Source: Nematostella vectensis (Eukaryota > Cnidaria > Anthozoa > Actiniaria > Edwardsiidae). From it: a stretch of 64,000 nt of DNA. A program made the position numbers and the translations under genes. Below the pieces are notes generated by a model. That model did not search any database. It saw nothing but the letters and a program-made list of their open reading frames with translations, and was not told where the DNA came from. This document shows, in pieces, positions 31,553-43,476 of the stretch (position 1 is the first letter of the stretch; every line of letters begins with the position of its first letter). Where the stretch lies: assembly GCF_932526225.1 (NCBI RefSeq), contig NC_064047.1, forward strand, positions 10,391,494-10,455,493, given 5' to 3'.

Positions 31553-32811
31553 TCATTCATTGTGCATGCGCATGAATGAGTTAAAAAAACGGCAGTAAAT
31601 AACTCCCACATACTTTATAAGAGTTGAATTTTAAATCAAACTCTTGTATTTCGTATTTTTCAATTCCGTGTAGTGTTCCAAACAGATAACTTGCATTCCA
31701 ACTGAATTGGCCCAAAAACCTACCCCCTCTTGTTAGTTTATATTTGATACAAACTTTCGTGCCGATCGCTTGCAAAATGCATAGTCATTCGATACGGTTC
31801 ATAACCACTTAAAACCCACAAAACAAACAAACAAACAAGGAATATAACAACGCACGTTTAAGAAATGTTTGTTGCTGCACTAAATCATGTTGCTTTTATG
31901 GTTCACATTCATAAGTTAACCTCTGTCCGATTATATCCACAAACAGGCTTCATTTTTAAAGATTAGTGAATCCATTGGACGCTTATGATATTGACCGACT
32001 CTTCAGGGGCCAATGAGCTGGAAAATGTACTCGGCTATTTGGAGTGTTATAACGTGATTTGCTGAGAACAAGTATGGCCTTACATCACATAAACCAGATG
32101 CAAAAAGAAAAATTTTCTTGTCGTAAAACGTTCAGTTGATTATACAGAAGTGACTGTAAAATTATTTTTGTATTTGTGAGGGCCTTAGCCTTGGGCAAAC
32201 GTTTTATATACTAATAAACCAAGTCAATTGTTTCGTCTTCATTTACATGCATCTGAAAGCGACGCATGGAGCGAACGGCTAAGTCTAGTTCCATTTCTTG
32301 TTGTATGAAAAAAGCGATTATTTAATTGTGAAACATGGTTATATTTTTGCATGCATGTGATAAAAACAAAGACAAAGCTGAATCATCGAGCCCCCCATCT
32401 AACCCAAGCAATACGAACTTTAAATCATTATTCTTAATTATCACTACTTATTGGTCCGGATCTATAAGTACAAAGGAATGCAGCAGTGCCTCTAAAATTG
32501 GTGTGAAATTTTATGATATTAGCAAAGTTAGAACCATCGAATGTTCTTTCTTACTTTAGCTAGCAGAACTTAAAGAGTGTTTATATTTTAGTGCTATCTC
32601 GACCATATCGAAATAAACTAATCAAAAAACGAAGGCAATCATGCTTGTAAAATTCAAAAATTATTACGGTCAAAAATACAACAAAGGAAGCGTCATTGTG
32701 TCCTAAAGGTTTATTCCTAAGCATTTCTAGATTCTACTTGTTTAAAAGACGAACTAGATACCAGGTTATTCTGTCACCACAGTCCACACTCCACAGTCTA
32801 CATCGCAATAA
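31553..32811 (+). repeat. 1.26-kb tandem unit, copy 2
   Basis: Nearly identical to copy 1, with only scattered substitutions, so the amplification is recent. Confidence 0.85.
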
Positions 32812-33830
32812 CTCATTCATTGTGCATGCGCATGAATGAGTTAAAAAAGAAACGGCAGTAAATAACTCCCACATACTTTATAAGAGTTGAATTTTAAATC
32901 AAACTCTTGTATTTCGTATTTTTCAATTCCGTGTAGTGTTCCAAACAGATAACTTGCATTCCAACTGAATTGGCCCAAAAACCCACCCCCTCTTGTTAGT
33001 TTATATTTGATACAAACTTTCGTGCCGATCGCTTGCAAAATGCATAGTCATCCGATACGGTTCATAACCACTTAAAACCCACAAAACAAACAAACAAACA
33101 AACAAGGAATATAACAACGCACGTTTAAGCAATGTTTGTTGCTGCACCAAATCATGTTGCTTTTATGGTTCACATTAATAAGTTAACCTCTGTCCGATTA
33201 TATCCACAAACAGGCTTCATTTTTAAAGATTAATGAATCCATTGAACGCTTATGATATTGACCGACGCTTCAGGGGCCAATGACCTGGAAAATGGTTTCG
33301 GCTATTTGTAGTGTTATAACGTTATTTGCTGAGAACAAGTATGGCCTTACATCACATAAACCAGATGCAAAAAGAAAAGTTTTCTTGTCGTAAAACGTTC
33401 AGTTGATTATACAGAATTGACTGTAAAATTATTTTTGTATTTGTGAGGGCCTTAGCCTTGGGCAAACGTTTTATATACTAATAAACCAAGTCAATTGTTT
33501 CATCTTCATTTACATGCATCTGAAAGCGACGCATGGAGCGAACGGCTAAGTCTAGATCCATTTCTTGTTGTATGAAAAAAAGGCGATTATTTAATTGTGA
33601 AACATGGTTATATTTTTGCATGCATGTGATAAAAATAAAGACAAAGCTGTATCATTGAGCCCCCATCTAACCCAAGCAATACGAACTTTAATTCATTATT
33701 CTTAATTATCGCTACTTATTGGTCCGGATCGATAGGTACAAAGGAATGCAGCAGTGCCTGCAAAATTGGTGTGAAATTTTATGATATTAGCAAAATCTCG
33801 TCCTTAAAAACTTTACCCAACGTTTACCAA
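32812..33830 (+). repeat. 1.26-kb tandem unit, copy 3 (leads into gene A)
   Basis: Same unit, slightly more diverged. Instead of looping back it continues at about 33,790 into the upstream region of secreted gene A. The copy at 38,087-39,060 does the same in front of gene B. Confidence 0.8.
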
Positions 33831-34079
33831 AAATGGTTTTAAACTTCTATCACTTGTTTTACAGAGAGAAAAAAAAAACTGTTTATATCTGGAAACACAT
33901 TTCGTGCAACTAAGAGATTAAAAACAACTTCATGCTTCATTATTCCATTCCATGGTTTCCAATAACGCCCACAATTTTTCATATTTAAAGAATGAGTCAC
34001 AATGGCATGTTCCGATTCGCTGTGCTAAAAGGAGTATATCAGGCATGCCTAATGAATTGATTTAAGGTGTATTAATCAC

Positions 34080-34087
34080 TATAAAAG
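34080..34087 (+). promoter_or_regulatory. TATA box of secreted gene A
   Basis: TATAAAAG, 78 bases before the ATG, embedded in a block conserved in all complete copies. GGCATGCC, a palindrome, lies about 40 bp upstream. Confidence 0.7.
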
Positions 34088-34164
34088 GCACTCGCTGAAT
34101 GCGCAAAGCACAGAGTGTTTGAGATCTGAGCAAAACTCATACTTCTTACACTTCTCTTGCCACG

Positions 34165-36940
34165 ATGAAAGCGGTGATAGTTTTATTGCTAGTGGCCTTC
34201 GCCGCAGCAGCTATTGCATATCCTTTGGAAACTTATGGTAAGTACATAAAATAGATGTTTATTACTCAATTTTTGCTTGCATTTGTTAGTGGGAGTGATT
34301 TAAATCGAAATCCCCGTATCAATATTGTTTGTTCGAGTTTAGGAAACATTTCAATTATATGGCTTGCATTTATCAGTGAATACGCATACTATGAACACTA
34401 TTATTGTTTGGGTTTAGATTTTTGCAAGGGTTATTTTACTTGTGCAATAGCTAAAACCGCAAGAACAATGGGTATCATTGATGATTACATTTCACATAGT
34501 GATAATCAAGTCCAGCCCAACAATTCCTCGTCTTTTCATTCGATATTAATTGCAAAGAATAATCATATGTTGAAATCAAGAAATAGAATTTTATATTTGA
34601 TTCACCAAATTCAATAAAATTGCAATGAGCTGCCACAAGTAAAAACGATGTAAATGGATATATCCTCTTTTTTTGCTTCTTCGCTAAGATGACAATATAT
34701 GTAGGCTGGATAGAGGCTACGGTATGTTCCCATTCATTAATTTATTATTTTTTTTCTTATTTTACGTAGATGATGTGGAAGAGGCCTTGGGAGAAGTTAT
34801 GGAAGACCACAGAGCTGCCAAGTTCAGGTGCGAATTACGGGAGAAAGTAAGGAAGATCGTGGAAGTAGGAAAGAATGCTTTGAAAAATAATGTCACGCAA
34901 GAAGAAGTGTGGAGAGAGGGAATGGAGAAGACGAATAAACTGATTCGGGAAACGAAGAACAGGTTATCGGAGGAATTCAAGGAAAAGCTCAAGCCGCAGG
35001 TACACAGGCTTGAAATGAAGATTTACAGATACCACATGCGTATCCTAAAAAATATGTACAGAGAGATGAAGAAACATAAACTGCATGAATTTGCAGAGAG
35101 AATCTTGTCTGCGATCAATCATCTCAAGGAAAACAAGCCAAAGTACCTGCCAGGAAATAAAGGTAAATAAGGATTTTTTTTTTTTTGCGTGATTATACTT
35201 CTAAAAATTTAATGAATTATTTTATAATTATTTTAATCTCAAGAAAAACAAGCCGAAGTACCTACAATCAAAAAAAATGTAGAGCAGGTGTTTTATTGCG
35301 TGGTTATACTCCCAAAAGGTTTATGAATTACATAATATGAAAACATTATCCCTTATTATTGTGATTTTGTCGTCAGGCTCCACTAAGACTTTAAAGGCTC
35401 AAAAATGAGCGAGCGTAAAAAACATTAAAATGTAAAATTAGAAACCGACTATTCTGATCTCGATTGCAAATAAAATAAACACACCTCAAAACTAGCTAGC
35501 TTTAAAAAACATCCCATTACTTAAAGCGTCTATGGCTCATTCTTGCTTTGTTTTTGTGCCCGCTTCAGAAACTTCTACGCATCGCACGAATTGTAATTTA
35601 TTGCAATCTACTTTAGCGACTTGTCATTGAATGTAGCCGAGACTTGTTTCGCATAATTTCGTCCATAAATTGATCACTTACAGACACGCGGTAGCGTTGC
35701 CAACTTGACAGTTTTAATTCATTAAAAACAATTGTTTTCAATTAAAAACAATGTCGGTGCGAGAAACGTGATATATCTGATGGCATGAACCTCATTAGCC
35801 AACCAGCGAGGCAAATGCATTCATAATGCACAAAAGAGCAAGGCGAAATATTGAAAAGCGCAATAATGTTGGATGCCTTATATATTTGCAGATGATGAGG
35901 ATGAAGAACTAGATTATCTTGAAGACATCGAGGAAGACTCCGTTGCCGAGTTCAGATGCAACTTGTATGAGGCTGTGAAGAAAATCGTCAAAGCAGCTAA
36001 AAAGGCCAAAGAGGAAAATGCCAGCCATGAAAAGATCTGGAAAATGGGAGAAAAGAAGACAGATGCACTTCTGAAAAAGATAAGCATAAAATTATATATG
36101 GAATTCCATAAGAAAGTAGCAGCCAACCCCATAGTCATAAAGTTGTACAAAGAGTTTAAGAAGAAAGCAGGGAAAATTCCCAAAGTCCAGAGGATGGCCA
36201 AAAAGCTTGGCAAGAGAATCTATGAACTCCATCTATTCGTTATGGAAGAAATGCAAATGTTGTTGGAAAAGGAAGGTATGGATAAAGAGGCTGAACGTCT
36301 GGGGAAGGCTATCAAAGAATTCAAGGAAAAGCACAAGGCCAAGTATGGCAAGGAAGATGAAGGTAATAATGATGATAATGATGCTATGATGCCATGATGA
36401 TGCTGTAGGTGAAAATGATGATGGTGGCGGTGATGATGGTAGTGATGATGATCAGGCGCGTACCCAGGATTGGCCGGGTGGGGGGGGGGGGGGGGGGTGC
36501 GCATTCAAAGGTATCATATGGAAAAAGCATAGTATTTGAAGATGTCTTGATAAGAAATGACCCACTTTTTGGCCGCCAAGGGGGTTGGGGGGTCTGCGCG
36601 CACCCTGCGTACACCCCTGTGTCGCGCCTGATGGTGACGATGATGATGATGACGATAATGATATATTAACAGTTAACTTGTTAGCTTTAACAGTTAACTT
36701 GGATGTAACATATCAACTCTTTTCTTTATTCTTTCTATTTTTTAAATAGATGAGGCTTTGGAACTTTCCAATTTTGCTGAACACGCCTTTGGTGGGACCG
36801 AGGAAGATGATCTTCCCGAAGAAGAATCGAATGCTCTCGGTGGTACCGAAGAATCGAATGCTCTCGGTGGTACTGAAGACGAATCGGATGCTCTCGGTGG
36901 TACCGAAGACGAATCGGATGCTCTCGGTGGTACCGAATAA
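34165..36940 (+). CDS. Secreted two-domain helical protein with acidic repeat tail, copy A, 375 aa
   Basis: Four coding exons, all joined in phase 1: 34,165-34,237, 34,770-35,162, 35,892-36,362 and 36,750-36,940, with GT/AG at every junction and exon lengths that keep the frame. Exon 1 is a signal peptide (MKAVIVLLLVAFAAAAIA). Exons 2 (131 codons) and 3 (157 codons) encode paralogous Lys/Glu-rich helical domains. Each opens with an acidic DD(V/E)EE patch, has a single Cys in a (K/E)FRC(E/N)L motif, and shows an IW/VW..G..KT block. Exon 4 encodes ELSNFAEHAFGGTEEDD, then four ESNALGGTE/DESDALGGTE repeats and TAA. AATAAA follows at 37,159. The product is predicted to be extracellular or granular. 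One Cys per domain could form intermolecular disulfides. I recognise no known family, so the function is not assigned. Confidence 0.8.
34238..34769 (+). other. Intron 1 of secreted gene A
   Basis: GTAAGT donor, TTTTACGTAG acceptor. It contains an accidental 120-codon open stretch (34,255-34,617) that reads through intronic repeats and is not conserved as coding in the left copy. Confidence 0.6.
36453..36630. mobile_element. MITE in intron 3 of secreted gene A
   Basis: CAGGCGCGTACCCAGG ... GTGTCGCGCCTG, with long G-runs. Same insertion as in the left copy and copy B. Confidence 0.75.
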
Positions 36941-37158
36941 GAAATGACAACAAGTGGATAGAAATAGGGAATGAGAAAGACGTTCAGATAACAACAATTG
37001 AATAATGATACGGAATGGAACCATGGCAAGCCTCCAAAAATTTTGTTTTATATTAGATGCTAAAATCTGTTAATTCTTTTTTTTCTAAGAAAGCCTTTTT
37101 ATTTAGTAAAAGTGCAAACATTTAGATGGTTTTGATTCTATTGTAACCGCGATGTTCT

Positions 37159-37164
37159 AATAAA
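37159..37164 (+). terminator. Polyadenylation signal, secreted gene A
   Basis: AATAAA, 219 bp after the stop, conserved in position in copy B and, inverted, in the left copy. Confidence 0.55.
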
Positions 37165-39348
37165 TGAATTTTGCATTACGTTGCCTTTATATTTTCTATA
37201 GCAGTGCGCATGCGTGTAAGCTGTCGCCATCGCAATCTCGTCCTCAGGGTCTTCTGGGTAATTTTAAATATGGCGCCTAGCCGACCCCGAGAACGAGGTT
37301 GTCACCATCTTTTCGCAGAAACGACACGACTGAATCATGGATACGAATTATCAGACAGAAAAATGCTACGTAGTCTGAATAAAACAAGTTTCTGATTATT
37401 GACAATTTTTAATAAAAAGATACCTAAAGGCTAGTTTTAGGCTTAATTTGTGCAGGCAATCAGGAATAACCAAGATTTGCTGAGGTAAAGGGAGGGGGGG
37501 ATGGAAACTGAATGGAAACGCTGCATCGATCACCATCACCATCACCATCACCATCACCATCACCGTCATGTCTGTTTCTTCATTTAGATGCAATCGTCGT
37601 TTGAAGTCAAATAACAAATCAACATCAAACGTAAACCCATCCACAAATTTCCTAATGATTTTAATGATTTTATCACACAATAAATAAATAGAATATATTG
37701 CATTCCCCTCGATGATCATAGGGCTGATTTAGATTTCCCTATTACCTCCCTGATCCCTCACCAGTAAACTTTAAAACTTTGCCGTGATTTCGGGAGATTC
37801 TTTTATTAAGATCATAAGACAAAAATAAAATACATTTCAAGCCAAGTGTACATTATACAAGCAAAGGTGTGAAGCCGCCAGAAAATCTTACTTTGAAAAA
37901 ATGTAAGTAAGCCTAGATTTTCCAAGGCACATGTTTCTGCAAAGATTACTTCAGTAAGAAAATTTGGACAAAGAACCTTTCCCGATTATAATCACCATTC
38001 TAGAGGATTAAAAACACAGCTTTCACGGATACACCCCAGTCTCCCTCGTCTGTTACCACAGTCCACAGTCCACATCGCAATAACTCATTCATTGCGCATG
38101 CGCATGAACGAGTTAAAAAAACGGCAGTAAATAACTCCCACATACTTTATAAGAGTTCAACTCTAAATCAAACTCTTGTATTTCGTATTTTTCAATTCCG
38201 TGTAGTGTGCCAAACAGATATCTTGCATTCCAACTGAATTGGTCCAAAAACCCAAAGACCCCTCTCTTGTTAGTTTATATTTGATACAAACTTTCGTGCC
38301 GATCGCTTGCAAAATGCATAGTCATTCGATACGGTTCATAACCACTTAAAACCCACAAAACAAACAAACAAACAAGGAATATAACAACGCACGTTTAAGC
38401 AATGTTTATTGCTGCACCAAATCATGTTGCTTTTATGATTCACATTAATAAGTTAACCTCTGTCCGATTATATCCACAAACAGGCTTCATTTTTAAAGAT
38501 TAATGAATCCATTGAACGCTTATGATATTGACCGACGCTTCAGGGGCCAATGACCTGGAAAATGGACTCGGCTATTTGGAGTGTTATAACGTTATTTGCT
38601 GAGAACAAGTATGGCCTTACATCACATAAACCAGATGCAAAAAGAAAAGTTTTCTTGTCGTAAAACGTTCAGTTGATTATACAGAATTGACTGTAAAATT
38701 ATTTTTGTATTTGTGAGGGCCTTAGCCTTGGGCAAACGTTTTATATACTAATAAACCAAGTCAATTGTTTCGTCTTCATTTACATGCATCTGAAAGCGAC
38801 GCATGGAGCGAACGGCTAAGTCTAGTTCCATTTCTTGTTGTATGAAAAAAGCGATTATTTAATTGTGAAACATGGTTATATTTTTGCATGCATGTGATAA
38901 AAACAAAGACAAAGCTGAATCATCGAGCCCCCCATCTAACCCAAGCAATACGAACTTTAATTCATTATTCTTAATTATTGCTACTTATTGGTCCGGATCG
39001 ATAGGTACAAAGGAATGCAGCAGTGCCTGCAAAATTGGTGTTAAATTTTATGATATTAGCAAAATCTCGTCCTTAAAAACTTTACCCAACGTTTACCAAA
39101 AATGGTTTTAAACTTCTATCACTTGTTTTAACAGAGAGAAAAAAAAACTATTTATATCTGGAAACACATTTCGTGCAACTAAGAGATTAAAAACAACTTC
39201 ATGCTTCATTGTTCCATTCCATGGTTTTCAATAACGCCCACAAATTTTTATATTTAAAGAATGAGTCACAATGGCATGTTCCGATTCGCTGTGCTAAAAG
39301 GAGTATATCAGGCATGCCTAATGAATTGATTTAAGGTGTATTAATCAC

Positions 39349-39356
39349 TATAAAAG
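39349..39356 (+). promoter_or_regulatory. TATA box of secreted gene B
   Basis: TATAAAAG in the same sequence context and at the same distance from ATG as in gene A. Confidence 0.7.
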
Positions 39357-39433
39357 GCACTCGCTGAATGCGCAAAGCACAGAGTGTTTGAGATCTGAGC
39401 AAAACTCATACTCCTTACACTTCTCTTGCCACG

Positions 39434-41298
39434 ATGAAAGCGGTGATAGTTTTATTGCTAGTGGCCTTCGCCGCAGCAGCTATTGCATATCCTTTGAAAA
39501 CTTATGGTAAGTACATAAAATTAATGTTTATTACTCAATTTTTGCTTGCATTTGTTAGTGGGAGTGATTTAAACCGAAATCCCCGTATCAATATTGTTTG
39601 TTCGAGTGTTTTATTGCGTGGTTATACTTCCAAAAGGTTTATGGATTACATAATATGAAAACATTATCCCTTATTATTGTAATTTTGTTGTCAGGCTCCA
39701 AGACTTTAAAGGCTCAAAAATGAGCGAGCGTATAAAAAAACATTAAAATGTAAAATTAGAAACCGACTATTCTGATCTCGATTGCAAATAAAATAAATGC
39801 ACCTCGAAACTAGCTAGCTTTATAAAACACCCCATTACTTAAAGCGTCTATGGCTCATTCTTGCTTTGTTTTTGTGCCCGCTTCAGAAACTTCTACGCAT
39901 CGCACGAATTGCAATTTATTGCAATCTACTTTAGCGACTTGTCATTGAATGTAGCCGAGACTTGTTTCGCATAATTTCGTCCATAAATTGATCACTTACA
40001 GACGCTCGGTAGCATCTCCAACTTGACAGTTTTAATTCATTAAAAACAATTGTTTTCAATTAAAAACAATGTCGGTGCGAGAAACGTGATATATCTGATG
40101 ACATGAACCTCATTAGCCAACCAGCGAGGCAAATGCATTCATAATGCACATAAGAGCAAGGCGAAATATTGAAAACCGCAATAATGTTGGATGCCTTATA
40201 TATTTGCAGATGATGAGGATGAAGAACTAGATTATCTTGAAGACATCGAGGAAGACTCCGATGCCAAGATCAGATGCATCTTGTATGAGGCTGTGAAGAA
40301 AATCGTCAAAGCAGCTAAAAAGGCCAAAGAGGAAAATGCCAGCCATGAAAAGATCTGGAAACTGGGAAAAAAGAAGACAGATGCACTTCTGAAAAAGATA
40401 AGCACAAAATTATATATGGAATTCCATAAGAATGTAGGAAACGACCCCAGAGTCATAAAGTTGTACAAAGAGTTTGAGAAGAAAGTAGGGAAAATTCCCA
40501 AAGTCCAGAGGATGGCCAAAAAGCTTCACGGGAGAATCTATGAACTCCATCTATACGTTATGGAAGAAATGCAAATGTTGTTGGAAAAGGAAGGTATGGA
40601 TAAAGAGGCTAAACGTCTGGAGAAGGCTAGAAAAGAACTCATAGAAAAGCACAAGGCCAAGTATGGCAAGGAAGATGAAGGTAATAATGATGATAATGAT
40701 GCTATGATGCCATGATGATGCTGTAGGTGAAAATGATGATGATTGTGGTGGCGGTGATGATGGTGGTGATGATGATCAGGCGCGTAAACAGGATTGGCCG
40801 GGTTTGGGGGGGGGGGGGGGTGCGCATTCAAAGGTATCATATGGAAAAAGCATAGTATTTGAAGATGTCTTGATAAGAAATGACCCACTTTTTGGCCGCC
40901 AAGGGGTGGGGGGGGGGGGGGGGTCTGCGCGCACCATGCGTACACCCCTGTGTCGCGCCTGATGGTGACGATGATGATGATGACGATAATGATATATTAA
41001 CAGTTAACTTGTTAGCTTTAACAGTTAACTTGGATGTAACATATCAACTCTTTTCTTTATTCTTTCTATTTTTTAAATAGATGAGGCTTTGGAACTTTCC
41101 AATTTTGCTGAACACGCCTTTGGTGGGACCGAGGAAGATGATCTTCCCGAAGAAGAATCGAATGCTCTCGGTGGTACCGAAGAATCGGATGCTCTCGGTG
41201 GTACTGAAGACGAATCGGATGCTCTCGGTGGTACCGAAGAATCGGATGCTCTCGGTGGTACCGAAGACGAATCGGATGCTCTCGGTGGTACCGAATAA
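39434..41298 (+). CDS. Secreted one-domain helical protein with acidic repeat tail, copy B, 253 aa
   Basis: Three coding exons in phase 1: 39,434-39,506 (signal peptide, ending YPLKTY), 40,210-40,680 (the domain homologous to exon 3 of gene A, beginning DDEDEELDYLEDIEEDS), and 41,081-41,298 (tail). The exon-2 domain of gene A is absent because a deletion removed about 0.95 kb between intron 1 (after TTGTTTGTTCGAGT) and intron 2 (GTTTTATTGCGTGGTTATAC). All remaining splice signals are intact and the frame is kept because the exons are symmetric. The tail has five (D)ES(N/D)ALGGTE repeats against four in gene A and three in the left copy. The single Cys is retained (KIRCIL). The function is unknown. 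Confidence 0.78.
40777..40961. mobile_element. MITE in intron of secreted gene B
   Basis: CAGGCGCGTAAACAGG ... GTGTCGCGCCTG, the same insertion as in the other two copies. Confidence 0.72.
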
Positions 41299-41514
41299 GA
41301 AATGACAACAAGTGGATAGAAATAGGGAATGAGAAAGACGTTCAGATAACAACAATTGAATAATGATACGGAATGGAACCATGGCAAGCCTACAAAAATT
41401 TTGTTTTATATTAGATGCTAAAATCTGTTAATTCTTTTTTTTCTAAGAAAGCTTTTTTATTTAGTAAAAGTGCAAACATTTAGATGGTTTTGATTCTATT
41501 GTAACCGATGTTCT

Positions 41515-41520
41515 AATAAA
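41515..41520 (+). terminator. Polyadenylation signal, secreted gene B
   Basis: AATAAA in the conserved 3' flank, 37 bp before the long microsatellite begins. Confidence 0.55.
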
Positions 41521-41557
41521 TGAATTTTGCATTACGTTGCCTTTATATTTTCTATAG

Positions 41558-42296
41558 CACCATCCTCATCACCATCACCATCCTCATCACCATCACCATC
41601 CTCATCACCATCACCATCCTCATCACCACCACCATCCTCATCACCATCACCATCCTCATCACCATCACCATCCTCATCACCATCACCATCCTCATCACCA
41701 TCACCATCACCATCACCATCACCAACCTCATCACCATCACCATCACCATCCTCATCACCATCACCATCCTCATCACCATCACCATCACCAACCTCATCAC
41801 CATCACCATCACCATCCTCATCACCATCACCATCCTCATCACCATCACCATCCTCATCACCATCACCATCCTCATCACCATCACAATCCTCATCACCATC
41901 ACCATCACCATCCTCATCACCATCACCACCACCACCACCACCACCACCACCACCACCACCACCACCACCACCACCACCACCACCACCACCACCACCACCA
42001 CCACCGCCGCCACCGCCGCCACCGCCGCCACCGCCGCCACCGCCGCCACCGCCGCCACCGCCGCCACCGCCGCCACCGCCGCCACCGCCGCCACCGCCGC
42101 CACCGCCGCCACCGCCGCCACCGCCGCCACCGCCGCCACCGCCGCCACCGCCGCCACCACCACCACCACCACCACCGCCGCCACCGCCGCCACCGCCGCC
42201 ACCGCCGCCACCGCCGCCACCGCCGCCACCGCCGCCACCGCCGCCACCGCCGCCACCGCCGCCACCGCCGCCATCATCACCATCATCATTATTATA
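41558..42296 (+). repeat. 740-bp compound microsatellite
   Basis: (CACCATCCTCATCAC)n grades into (CCA)n and then (CCGCCA)n, ending CATCATTATTATATTAAATT. All frames on one strand are open (Pro-, Ser/Pro- and Thr-rich) simply because of the repeat, and none is a credible protein. It is absent at the matching point after gene A. Confidence 0.92.
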
Positions 42297-43476
42297 TTAA
42301 ATTCATAAAATAAATAAACAAATAAGCAAGTAAGTAAATAAATAAATGGGTCATTATTATTGAATCATCATCAAAATTGATACTTTTCTTCTTCAACGTT
42401 AGCTAACATAGCATTGTATTTATCTGTCAAAGGAAAGGCCATTTTTGGATATTTTTTAATGGTTAACTATCTTTAATTGTGAATTTTCCGAGAACTCTTG
42501 CCAAAATACTAAAACCACTTTTCACTTTCGTGAATCAAATTTTAAATTTGTGACATATCTTTGGTACCCTCTGATTGGTCAATAAATTACTGTGAAAGGG
42601 CTTGTTTGGAAGCCATATAAGTGTAGGCAGAGCCAAAATTATTTTATGAAGCCATAATGTATTTATGTCGCTTGGAAATAACGAGCTCGAGTTATTACTT
42701 AAAATATCACTCAGATTACTTGCAATATCTGAATATTGCAAACAGTTCAATTTTTTTAATCTTTTCGAAATGACGCTGAAAATATTAGACGGGTTGTTTC
42801 GTAGACGCAGGTGGACGTCTGGAGGTAAACTCCACACGTCATATTAAAAAATTATCCAGAAGCCTGTGGGAACAAGTTGCCTGCTCGGTATGTGCGGTCG
42901 GGTTGACTTTATTAAATCATGTTAAACACCAGAGAGAGCGTTATATTGGACTTTTACTTTAACCATCATCTTATCATACAAATAATAGGCGACACAACAT
43001 TGAAGTAGACTATTCGAGTAACTCTTTTACAGTACACCTGGAAATATTTATCATCACATTTCATTTTAATATTTCAGATAAAAAATTGAATTCTCTAATC
43101 TGTAAAATATAAGAGAAATTAAACTGCAGTTTTTGTCTTTATTCTTTTTTAAGTGCTAAATTTTTCATTGAGCTTGTTTTGCCCTCGATTCACTTAAAAC
43201 CAAAGTACAATAGAACTCTCATAAAACGAACAGGTTCAACGAACCCGCCTAAAACTCATTACCAGGCTACACCTCCTACCAAATTCCCCACCCTCCACTC
43301 CTTCAACCCCAATACTTTTAAAGTCATAAGCCGCTCATGCGTACAAATTTGGTTAAAAGTCCTGTGCACTCAAAGTGACTTTAGTAGAGCTATCTTACTC
43401 TTCTGATCAGGGGTCTTTAATTTTTGCATTTTTTTCAAAGCTGTCTTACGTGTGGTGAGCTACCGCTCTTGAGACC
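42297..43476. other. Right inverted arm, intergenic
   Basis: Inverted match to about 3,420-4,800. No gene. It shares with the left arm TGGCTTCATAAAATA, the TCGCAATATTCAGATAT area (here partly deleted) and the AGAGAGCGTTATATTGGAC block. Confidence 0.65.

Larger units (their letters stand above)
29757..37562 (+). repeat. Tandem duplication block 1 (contains secreted gene A)
   Basis: Starts CCGTCATGTCTGTTTCTTCA, and the same start recurs at 37,563. The order is shared: this start, then the CTCCCACATACTTTATAAGAG unit (30,286 and following; 38,087), the secreted gene, and its 3' flank. Block 1 has two additional 1.26-kb internal units. Confidence 0.8.
37563..41557 (+). repeat. Tandem duplication block 2 (contains secreted gene B)
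   Basis: Second copy of the block. It is shorter than block 1 because it has one 1.26-kb unit instead of three and lacks about 0.95 kb around exon 2. It ends where a long CACCAT/CCTCAT tract begins. Confidence 0.8.

Noticed and set aside
34255-34617. 120-aa protein inside intron 1 of gene A
   Set aside because: Lies between good donor and acceptor sites and is not maintained in the left copy.
34165-41298. Known toxin or neuropeptide precursor
   Set aside because: Only one Cys per domain, no toxin cysteine framework and no dibasic cleavage sites between tail repeats. No function is claimed.
41520-42308. Long open frames rich in Pro, Ser/Pro or Thr/Ile
   Set aside because: Every frame of the trinucleotide-type repeat is open by composition. 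There is no start context or conserved counterpart in the other copies.
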